From JASHPR01 sp963844655 (lineage in GTDB: Bacteria; Actinomycetota; Actinomycetes; Streptosporangiales; Streptosporangiaceae): DNA of 64,000 bases. Below the pieces are notes generated by a model. That model made no database searches, had not been told where the DNA came from, and saw only the letters and a program-made list of their open reading frames with translations. Every line of letters begins with the position of its first letter. Within the stretch, counting starts at the first letter, position 1. The stretch is from contig CAWJPA010000006.1 in assembly GCA_963844655.1 (NCBI GenBank), positions 310,001 through 374,000 on the forward strand. Direction: 5' to 3'. A program made the position numbers and the translations under genes. Below are positions 1 to 7,248 of this stretch, one piece after another.

Positions 1-1
1 G

Positions 2-496
2 ATCGCCCACGCGCTGCGGCACAACCCGCAGCGCATCCTGGTCGGCGAGGTCCGGCGCAGCGAGATCATGCCGATGCTGGAGGCGATGAACTCGGGCCAG
101 GAGGGCTCGATGTGCACCCTGCATGCGAACTCGCCGGGGGAGGCGTTCGACCGGATCCTGATCCTCGGCCTGCGCGGCGGCCTGACCCTGGCCGAGCGGG
201 CCATCCACATCCTGGTCGGGATGGCCATCGACCTGATCGTGCACGTGCGCAAGCGCCATGACGGGAAGCGGACGGTCCGGTACGTATCGGAGGTCCTCGA
301 GGTCATGCCGCCGGGCGACACCGAGCGCCCGGCCGTCAACCGGCTGTTCCTGCCCGAGGGACCCGGCGGGCGGGCGATCACGGCGCACACGCCGTCGCCG
401 CCGATGCTCGGCAGGCTCGTGGCCGCGGGCTTCGACCCGGCGCTGCTGGACCGGCAGCGGGCCATGGCGGCCCAGAGCGGGGGGTGGCGCAGATGA
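2..496 (+). CDS. cpaF: Flp/Tad pilus assembly ATPase (CpaF/TadA), C-terminal part
   Basis: Only the last 164 residues lie in the window; the reading frame is open from the first bases, so the gene starts upstream. The protein is a type II/IV secretion ATPase that powers Flp pilus assembly at the inner face of the membrane. Visible motifs are the Walker B segment RILVGEVRRSE near the start of the fragment and the CTLHANSP motif about 25 residues later, both typical of the CpaF family. It leads directly into TadB through a 4-base ATGA overlap, and the rest of a Tad locus follows, which supports the call. Confidence 0.93.
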   Translation: MAHALRHNPQRILVGEVRRSEIMPMLEAMNSGQEGSMCTLHANSPGEAFDRILILGLRGGLTLAERAIHILVGMAIDLIVHVRKRHDGKRTVRYVSEVLEVMPPGDTERPAVNRLFLPEGPGGRAITAHTPSPPMLGRLVAAGFDPALLDRQRAMAAQSGGWRR

Positions 497-1380
497 CGCT
501 GCTGGCGGCCCTCGCGGGCGCGGCCATCGCCGTCGGCCTCGTGCTGCTGATCCGTGAGCTCATCGGCCGGGTGCGGCCGCCCGGAGCCCCGCCGTCCCGG
601 CGGCGGCTGGCCTCGCCATCCCCGCTGGGCCGCCGGACGCTGCTGGCCGTAGCCGCCTGCCTGCTGGTGCTGGCCATCACCCGGTGGCCGGTCGCGGGCC
701 TGGCGGCGGCGCTGGCGGTCATCTTCCTGCCCCGCGTGCTCAGCACGGCGGGCCAGCGGCAGCGGACCGCGCGACTTGAGGGGCTCGAGCAGTGGACCAG
801 GCGGCTCGGGGACATGCTCACCGCCAGCCGCGGCCTGGAGGAGGCGCTCGAGGCCAGCGCGCGCACGGCACCCGCCGCCATCAAGGAACCGGTGACGGCG
901 CTGGCCGCCCGGCTGACCGCGCGGACCGGCACCGAGCCTGCGCTGCGCGCGTTCGCCGCCGACATCGACGACCCGGCGGGTGACAGGATCGCGGCCGCGC
1001 TGATCATCGCGACCGGCCGCCGCGGCGGGGCCGTGCGCGACGTGCTCAACGCCCTCGCCGTGATGATCGCCAGGGATGTGGCCGCCCGGCGCGAGATCGA
1101 GGCGGAGCGCGCACAGCACCGCACCACGCTGCGGTGGATCGCGGTGTTCATCGGCGGGTTCACGGCCTTCGCCGTGCTCAACCGGGCCTATTCGAGCCCC
1201 TACGGCACCGTGGCCGGGGAAGTCGTGCTGGCCATCGTCACCGGGCTGTACGCGGCCGGGCTGGCCTGGCTGTACCGGCTCGGCTCGATGCCCGCTCCCG
1301 GGCGGTTCCTGAGCCCGGACGACGGGGAGCGGCCGCTCGCGGGCAGCCTGGTCGCGACCGGGGACGGGGGCCGGCGGTGA
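493..1380 (+). CDS. tadB: Flp pilus assembly membrane protein TadB
   Basis: A 295-residue protein with a hydrophobic N-terminus, further membrane segments near residues 50-80, a central cytoplasmic helical domain of T2SSF type (around residues 90-210) and two C-terminal membrane segments. This is the usual size and layout of TadB, the inner-membrane platform protein that couples the ATPase to the pilus. The ATG at 493 is preferred because it gives the ATGA overlap with the ATPase stop; a GTG at 484 is a possible alternative. The stop overlaps the next gene's GTG (GTGA), so translation is probably coupled. Confidence 0.88.
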   Translation: MTLLAALAGAAIAVGLVLLIRELIGRVRPPGAPPSRRRLASPSPLGRRTLLAVAACLLVLAITRWPVAGLAAALAVIFLPRVLSTAGQRQRTARLEGLEQWTRRLGDMLTASRGLEEALEASARTAPAAIKEPVTALAARLTARTGTEPALRAFAADIDDPAGDRIAAALIIATGRRGGAVRDVLNALAVMIARDVAARREIEAERAQHRTTLRWIAVFIGGFTAFAVLNRAYSSPYGTVAGEVVLAIVTGLYAAGLAWLYRLGSMPAPGRFLSPDDGERPLAGSLVATGDGGRR

Positions 1381-2264
1381 ACCTCTGGGCTCTCGCCGCC
1401 GGGGTGCTCTGCGGCCTCGGCATCTTCGTGGCCGTGCGTGAGATCATGCCGGCGCCCACCAAGCTGGACGCGGCCCTGGCGCGGCTGGAACCGGGTGCCG
1501 CCCAGGACTGGGCGGCCTCGCCCGCGCCCCGGGCGCCGCGGGCCGGGCGGCTGGCGCGGCGCATCGCCGCGGAGGTGCCATGGCTGCCCGTGCCCGCCGC
1601 CGACCTGGCCCTGCTCGGGAAGGACCGGGAGAGCTGGATCGCCAGCAAGGTCGCTTGCGGCCTGCTCGGGCTGGTCTTCCCTGCGCTGCTGGCCGGCCTG
1701 GCCATGCTGGCCGGCACGAACCTGCCCTTGACCTTCTCCGTGCTCGCATCGCTCGCCTTCGGGGCCGCGCTGTTCTTCGCCCCCGACCTGGTCACCCGCG
1801 TCAACGCCGCCGAGCGGCGGACCGACTTCCGGCACGCCCTGACCAGCTACCTCGACCTTGTCGCCCTGGAGCGAGGCGCGGGCGCGGGACCCACCGAGGC
1901 GCTGGAGGCGGCCGCCGAGATCGGCGACGGCTGGGCGTTCCAGCGCATCTCCGGGGCGCTCACGGCGGCCCGCCGGTCCGGTGCCGCGCCGTGGACCGCC
2001 CTGGCCCGGCTGGCCCGCGAGACCGGGATCAGCGAGCTCGCCGACGTGGCCGACATCGCCGAAGTGGCGGGCCACGAGGGAGCCAAGATCCTGGAAACCC
2101 TCACCGCGCGCGCCGCCTCGATGCGGGCCCAGGCCCTGGCCAACGACCGGGCCAAGGCCGGCTCGCGCAGCACCACCATGGTCGTCCCGATCGCCCTGCT
2201 CGGCGCCGGGTTCCTGCTGCTGCTGATCTTCCCTATCGTCTACCGCACGTTCGGGCCCGGATAG
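1377..2264 (+). CDS. tadC: Flp pilus assembly membrane protein TadC
   Basis: A 295-residue T2SSF-domain membrane protein, second platform subunit of the Tad machine. The start is the GTG at 1377 in a GTGA overlap with tadB; the frame is open further upstream but that part is only a shadow of tadB. One N-terminal membrane helix, two central ones (about residues 95-140), a cytoplasmic helical domain (LTSYLDLVALERGAGAGPTEAL) and a last hydrophobic segment at the C-terminus are seen. Length and order match TadC next to TadB in other actinobacteria. Confidence 0.87.
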   Translation: MNLWALAAGVLCGLGIFVAVREIMPAPTKLDAALARLEPGAAQDWAASPAPRAPRAGRLARRIAAEVPWLPVPAADLALLGKDRESWIASKVACGLLGLVFPALLAGLAMLAGTNLPLTFSVLASLAFGAALFFAPDLVTRVNAAERRTDFRHALTSYLDLVALERGAGAGPTEALEAAAEIGDGWAFQRISGALTAARRSGAAPWTALARLARETGISELADVADIAEVAGHEGAKILETLTARAASMRAQALANDRAKAGSRSTTMVVPIALLGAGFLLLLIFPIVYRTFGPG

Positions 2265-2295
2265 GGCCCCGGCCAGAAAGGAAGGGAGGTGCCTG

Positions 2296-2496
2296 ATGGA
2301 CCCGATGTGGATGGCCGTCAGATACCTGCTGGACCTCGCCCGTTGTCGCGCCCGCGCGGCGCTCGACGGGCATCCCGAATCGGGCGCGCTGACGCTGGAG
2401 TGGCTGGTGATCGCCGCGATCCTGGTCGCCGCGGCCGGGGCGACCGCCGCCATCTTCAAGAGCAAGGTCGTGGCCTACGCACACTCGCTTCCCTGA
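2296..2496 (+). CDS. Flp-type (type IVb) pilin
   Basis: A 66-residue protein with a strong ribosome site (GGGAGGT) just ahead of ATG 2296. It has a basic leader, then the sequence SG-ALTLEWLVIAAILVAAAG, in which a Gly precedes a hydrophobic helix with Glu at +5, as prepilin peptidase substrates of the Flp class require. It is therefore the likely structural pilin of this Tad locus. It sits between the platform genes and the pseudopilin genes, as in typical loci. No prepilin peptidase gene is in the window. Confidence 0.8.
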   Translation: MDPMWMAVRYLLDLARCRARAALDGHPESGALTLEWLVIAAILVAAAGATAAIFKSKVVAYAHSLP

Positions 2497-2499
2497 GCG

Positions 2500-2898
2500 A
2501 TGAGGCGCGGACGCGGCCACCGCGACGCCGGGGCACTGATCCTCAGCTATCTGATCATCGTCCCGGTGTTCATGCTGGCCGTCATGGTGATCGTCCAGGG
2601 TGCTCTGTGGTACCTGGCCCGGGAGGCGGCCCTGGCCGCGGCCCGGCAGGGAGCCGACGCCGCGCGGGTGCCCGGTGCCTCCGCGGGCGCCGGGGCCCAG
2701 GCTGCTCTGGCGTTCGCCCGCACCTCCGCCTCCGGCTACCTGGTCGGCCCGTCGGTGACCAGCAACGGCAGCACGCCCACCACGGTCCAGATCAGGGTCA
2801 CCGGTCACGTGCCCACGTTCGTGCCCGGCCTGGCCATCCACGTCAGCCAGGTGGTGCAGGCGCCCACCGAGAAGTTCACCGCACCCACCGGGCCCTGA
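2500..2898 (+). CDS. TadE-like pseudopilin
   Basis: A 132-residue protein with a short basic N-terminus, one long membrane helix (about residues 12-38, LILSYLIIVPVFMLAVMVIV) and an Ala-rich segment followed by an extracytoplasmic beta-type domain. This is the TadE/TadG layout: minor pilus proteins of the Tad machine. The gene starts 3 bases after the pilin stop and is followed 2 bases later by a second gene of the same kind, so it is translated within the same operon. Sequence identity in this family is low, so the call rests on layout and context. Confidence 0.78.
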   Translation: MRRGRGHRDAGALILSYLIIVPVFMLAVMVIVQGALWYLAREAALAAARQGADAARVPGASAGAGAQAALAFARTSASGYLVGPSVTSNGSTPTTVQIRVTGHVPTFVPGLAIHVSQVVQAPTEKFTAPTGP

Positions 2899-2900
2899 CC

Positions 2901-3347
2901 ATGCCAGGACAACGGAGGACCGGGCCGGCCCGCAGGCCGGGTGACGAGGGCAACGCCCCGCTGGAACTGGTCATCCTCGCGCCCGTGGTGTTCCTGCTGC
3001 TCGCGTTCGTGGTCGCCGCCGGGCGGACCTCGATCGCCCAGGGTTCGGTGGCCGCGGCCGCCCGCGACGCCGCCCGGCAGGCGTCGATCTCGCTGACCCC
3101 GGGCGCGGCCCAGACCGCCGCGCTGTCCAGCGCCATGACCGCGCTCGGCCAGGACGGCCTGGACTGCCGCCCGGTGGTCACCGTGGACACGGCCGGGTTC
3201 GGGATCCCCGTCGGCCAGCCCGCGACCGTGAGCGCCACGGTCACCTGCACGGTCTCCCTGTCCGACCTGCTGGTCCCGGGCCTGCCGGGCAGCAGGACCC
3301 TCACGGCGACGTTCACGTCGCCGCTCGACCCGTTCCGGGAGCGGTGA
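2901..3347 (+). CDS. TadE-family pseudopilin
   Basis: A 148-residue protein. After a basic leader it carries GNAPLELVILAPVVFLLL, a classic TadE signature in which Glu lies at the beginning of the membrane helix, then AAARDAARQAS, the usual amphipathic stretch after it. The rest is a small extracytoplasmic domain with one Cys pair (DGLDC and VTCTV). The ATG at 2901 is chosen because it immediately follows the preceding gene; the longer open frame upstream is a shadow of two other genes. Confidence 0.83.
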   Translation: MPGQRRTGPARRPGDEGNAPLELVILAPVVFLLLAFVVAAGRTSIAQGSVAAAARDAARQASISLTPGAAQTAALSSAMTALGQDGLDCRPVVTVDTAGFGIPVGQPATVSATVTCTVSLSDLLVPGLPGSRTLTATFTSPLDPFRER

Positions 3348-3414
3348 TGTCACAGTGACTGTCACACCTCAGGTCCAGGCTCAGAAGCCAGAGGAGCCGG
3401 GCAAGGAGCAGAGG

Positions 3415-3843
3415 ATGAGGTTACCGGGCTCACGCCAGGACGAGGGTTCGCTCACCCTGATGCTGGCCGTCATGTTCGTGGCGCTGCTGGCGCTGGCCGG
3501 GATAGTGATCGACGGCGGTGCCAAGCTGAACCAGGCGGAGAACGCCGCGGCCATCGCGCAGGAGGCGGCCAGGGCCGGAGCTGGCATGGTGAACCAGGCG
3601 AACGCGTACTCCAGCGGGGCGTTCACCGTGGATCAGGCCCAAGCCCTGGCCGCGGCGCGGACGTACCTCGCCCACGCCGGCTATCACGGCAGCGCGCTGC
3701 CGGTGGGGACCCGGTCGATCCAGGTGACGGTCACCGTAACCGGGCCGACCCGGGTGCTGTCGATCATCGGTATTGACTCGATGAGCTCCACCGCCTCGGC
3801 GACCGCATCGCTGGTCACCGGCGTGACCGGGCCACAGGCATGA
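3415..3843 (+). CDS. TadG-like pilus-associated membrane protein
   Basis: A 142-residue protein with GSLTLMLAVMFVALLALAGIVIDGGAKL near the N-terminus: a single membrane helix followed by D-G-G, as in Tad-like/TadG proteins that anchor the pilus. An Ala-rich helix (AAAIAQEAARAGA) follows. The ATG at 3415 is preferred because AAGGAG lies just upstream; an in-frame GTG at 3355 is possible. The stop overlaps the next start as ATGA. Confidence 0.8.
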   Translation: MRLPGSRQDEGSLTLMLAVMFVALLALAGIVIDGGAKLNQAENAAAIAQEAARAGAGMVNQANAYSSGAFTVDQAQALAAARTYLAHAGYHGSALPVGTRSIQVTVTVTGPTRVLSIIGIDSMSSTASATASLVTGVTGPQA

Positions 3844-4926
3844 GGGGCATGCGCCGCGCGCTGCGGGGCAGCGCCGCGCTGATCACGCTGATCGCCCTGG
3901 TGGCCGGGCTGCCTGTGGCACTGTACCGGCTGGGCGGCAATCCGCTGCCCGGCCACATCCCGTCCTGGCACCATGTCACCGCACTGCTGCTGCACCGGGA
4001 CAACGGGTCCGTGTTCCTCGGTGCCGTCCGCGACCTCAGCTGGCTGGCGTGGGCCGCGTTCACCGTGGCGGCCGCCATCGAGGCCCAGGCCGCGCTGCGC
4101 GGGCGCCGCGCGCCGCGGCTGCGGCTCGGCGGCCTGCAGAACGCGGCCGGCTGGCTGGTCACGCTGGCCGCCCTGGCCTTCAGCAGCCAGCCCGCCGTCG
4201 CGCTGGCGAGCACGCCGCCCGCCTCGGCCGTCACGGTGGTGCATCCTCGCGCGCCCGCCGACCTGGCGGCCAGTTACCCGGCCGTGGCGGCCACACCCGG
4301 TTCTCGGTCCGCCAGCCCGCCAGCCGCGCAGGTGATGAGCATGGGCTCCTACCAGATGGTGACCGTCCAGCGGGGCGATTGCCTCTGGACGATCGCTCAG
4401 CGCTACCTCGGCGACGGGGATCGCTTCCGCGAGATCCTCAAGCTCAACCTCGGCCACCACATGGGCGGCGGCCAGGTGTTCACCGATCCGTCGGTGATCT
4501 GGACGGGCTGGGTGCTGCAGCTGCCGGCCAGCTCCACCGCGGCGCCGTCGCAGGCCGCGCCGGCCACCCCGGCCGACACGTCGGCGCACAGCGGCCACGC
4601 CTCCGCCGATCCGGCCTATAGCAGCCCGCACCCGGGCGCGCAGGGTACCGCCGCGGGGGCAGGAAGGGCCACGCACCCGGCCGCCGGCCAGCCATCCGTT
4701 CCCGCGCAGGCAGGCCAGCCGCCGTCCGCCGGGCAGCCGTCCGCGCCGGCGCCTTCGGGCGCACCGCCCTCGGCGGCCAGCCCGGCCACGGCCAGCCACC
4801 CGGCGGCGGAGGCCGAGATCCCGCCCGGCATCGTGTTCGGCACCGGTGTACTGGTGGGCGGGGTGACCGTGGCCCTGGCCCGGATGCGCCGCCGCCAGCG
4901 GCAGACCCGCCGGTCAGGCCAGGCGC
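3840..4926 (+). CDS. Membrane LysM protein, N-terminal half of a frameshifted LysM-BTAD protein
   Basis: The first about 360 residues carry membrane helices near residues 10-28, 60-82 and 104-124, a LysM domain at about 173-230 (VQRGDCLWTIAQRYL...), a Pro/Ala-rich linker and a further membrane helix near 325-345 ending in ARMRRRQRQTRR. LysM domains bind peptidoglycan glycan strands. This layout is the N-terminal half of large actinobacterial LysM-BTAD proteins that accompany Tad loci. The frame stays open to 5651 but loses coding sense after about 4920, while the frame one base later continues with family-like sequence. The end given is the estimated break, not a stop codon. Confidence 0.7.
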
Positions 4927-4932
4927 ATCCCG

Positions 4933-7032
4933 GTGCCGGCCAGCGCGCCGGTGATCATGGCCGAGCAGCACCTGCGGGCCGCGGGGGAGTTCGACCCGGA
5001 GCTGCTGGCGGACGCCGGACCGCCGTACGACGGTGGGGAACCGCCCTTCTACGCGGGCCCCGAGGCGCCGTGGTACCCGGACCCGGAATACGACGGGCCC
5101 GGTACAGCGGACGAACCCGGTGCCCATCCGGCGTACCTGCTCGCTGCGGCGCGGCGACAGCCGGTGACGGCGCTGCGGTCCGTCCTCAGCGAGCTCGGCT
5201 CCAGCCTGGTGGCCGCGGGCCAGCCGATCCCGGACATCACCGCGGTCCGGGTGCACCGGTCGGGCCTGGAGCTTCTGCTCGACAGCCCGGCCGGCGGGCC
5301 GCCCCCGCCCCCGTTCGCCGTGCCCGGCGGACGGCAGGGCATGGCCTGGCGGATGGAGCTGCCACGGTTCGTGCCGCCACCGCCGTTCGAGCTCGCCGAG
5401 ACCGGGGATCTGCTGCCCGGGCTGCTGACCGCGGGCCTGGCCGCGGACGGCGGGTACCTGCTGATCGACCTGGAGCAGCTTCGGGTGACGACCGTGGACG
5501 GCCCGCCCGACCTGGCCGAGCGGGTGCTGGCCACGGCGGCGATCGAACTGACCACCAGCCAGCTGGCCGGCTGGTACGACCTGATCCTGGCCGGGTTCCC
5601 CGAGCTCGAGGCCGTGGACGGGCGGGCCACCTTCTGCGCCGGCCTGGGTGAGGCCCTGGACCTGCTGGCCACCCGGGCCGTGGCGCTGCGGCGCAGGCTC
5701 GGCGACGCGGAACGCGCCGACGTCCGCCGCCGGCGGCTGGCCGAGCCCGGCGACGAGGACTGGGCGCTGACCCTGCTGGTCAGCCGCACCGCCCCGAGCA
5801 TCGGTCAGATGGCGATGCTGCTCGACCTGGCGAGCGAGCCCGGCGGGCTCGCGGCGCTGGTGGCCGGGGGTACGGCCATACCGAACGGCCACCCCGCGCC
5901 GTCGAGCTTCCGGCTGGCCGACGATCCTGCCCGTCCCGGCGGGATCGTCGGGTATCTCTCCCCGCTGCGCCTTGACGTGACGCCGCAGCCGCTGGCCCAG
6001 GCCGACTACGAAGCCCTGGCCAGCCTGTTCGCCACCGCGGCGGACCTGCAGGACGTGCCGGCCGACGAGCCGCCCTACGGCCGCTGGTCGTGGCCGCCCG
6101 CTCCCGCCCTGGCCGGCCTGGAGGAGCCGCCGCCTGAGCCGGACGACATGCCTGGCGGCGCAGAGCCGGAACTGGCCGGCCTGCAGGAGGCCGCCCCTGA
6201 GCTGCTCGGCCGCGACGACCAGGAGGCCCCAGAGCCCGCCGGCCATGAGGGGCCAGAGGATCCCGGCCCGGCCGCGCCTATTCTGAGGATCGGGGTCATG
6301 GGGGCGTTCACGATCAACGGTGCCCCGGCCGCGCTGCAGCCCGCGCAGAGCCAGCTGGTCCTGGCCCTGGCCCTGAACGGGCCGGAGGGCCTGTCCAACG
6401 CCCAGCTGTGCTACCTGCTCGGCCCGGATCCCGACCATCCGAAGCCGAGCGACTCGCTGCGCCAGCTGATCGTGCGCACCCGCAGGCAGCTGGGCCGGGC
6501 CGCCGGGGACCGGGAGTGGATCGAGCATCTCGGGGCCGGCCAGTACGCGCTGCACCCGGACGCGAGGCTGGACTGGTCCGACTTCGAGGAGCTGAGCGAA
6601 CAGGGCCTGCACATCCGTGACCGCGGCTGCCTGCGGGACGCGCTGGCGCTGATCCGCGGCAAGCCGTTCACCGGCTGCTACCACTGGTGGCTGGACCTGG
6701 CCTTCACCGAGACCGTGCGCGCTCAGATCGTCGATACGGCCGAGCTCCTGGCCGAGCTTGAGCTCGCGGCCGGTGACCCGTCCGCCTCGGCCCGCGCGGC
6801 CAGGACCGGGCTGGCCGGCGACGGCGCCGCCGAGCAGCTCTGGCGAGCGCTGATGCGCGCCGAGCACGCGGCCGGGAATCTCGCCGGGGTCCGCGAGGCG
6901 TGGAGCCGGTGCCTGGACACGATGGCGGACATCGCCGCCGACGGCGAGCCCCATCCCGACACCGCCGCGCTCTACCAGCAGCTCATCAGCGGCGACCGGG
7001 CGCGGACCGCGGGGGTGCGGGGTTACCCCTGA
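4933..7032 (+). CDS. BTAD/winged-helix regulator, C-terminal half of the LysM-BTAD protein
   Basis: 699 codons from GTG 4933, in the frame one base on from the LysM half. The first roughly 370 residues form a conserved but poorly understood region; then come an acidic Pro-rich linker, a winged-helix segment (about 450-540, LRIGVMGAFTINGAPAALQP) and a bacterial transcriptional activator domain (about 550-690, FTGCYHWWLDLAFTETVRAQI). In related actinobacteria both halves are one protein of about 1,000 residues. The start used here may never be used as such if the frameshift is an error. Expected role: regulation of the Tad pilus locus from the membrane; this is inference. Confidence 0.75.
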   Translation: MPASAPVIMAEQHLRAAGEFDPELLADAGPPYDGGEPPFYAGPEAPWYPDPEYDGPGTADEPGAHPAYLLAAARRQPVTALRSVLSELGSSLVAAGQPIPDITAVRVHRSGLELLLDSPAGGPPPPPFAVPGGRQGMAWRMELPRFVPPPPFELAETGDLLPGLLTAGLAADGGYLLIDLEQLRVTTVDGPPDLAERVLATAAIELTTSQLAGWYDLILAGFPELEAVDGRATFCAGLGEALDLLATRAVALRRRLGDAERADVRRRRLAEPGDEDWALTLLVSRTAPSIGQMAMLLDLASEPGGLAALVAGGTAIPNGHPAPSSFRLADDPARPGGIVGYLSPLRLDVTPQPLAQADYEALASLFATAADLQDVPADEPPYGRWSWPPAPALAGLEEPPPEPDDMPGGAEPELAGLQEAAPELLGRDDQEAPEPAGHEGPEDPGPAAPILRIGVMGAFTINGAPAALQPAQSQLVLALALNGPEGLSNAQLCYLLGPDPDHPKPSDSLRQLIVRTRRQLGRAAGDREWIEHLGAGQYALHPDARLDWSDFEELSEQGLHIRDRGCLRDALALIRGKPFTGCYHWWLDLAFTETVRAQIVDTAELLAELELAAGDPSASARAARTGLAGDGAAEQLWRALMRAEHAAGNLAGVREAWSRCLDTMADIAADGEPHPDTAALYQQLISGDRARTAGVRGYP

Positions 7033-7248
7033 GCGGGGTCCCTGTGACCGGCCCCGGCTGAGATGTCGGGACGTGCGGCCCGTACGGTAGCGAACGTGGC
7101 GTACTGGGTATTCCTGGCTCTAAGGGGGGTAAGCCGCGGGCCGGAGCCCGTCGCGGGCTTGCGGCGCGCCAGGCCAATTGCGCCGCGGGACTGCCGAGCG
7201 GGCCGGGCGCCCCTGTGCGGGCAAGCGGCCAGGTGAAACGATCGTACG

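Noticed and set aside
4480..6954. An 824-codon minus-strand frame
   Set aside because: Shadow of the LysM-BTAD gene: Arg/Gly/Gln-rich without domains. Long antisense frames are normal at this base composition.
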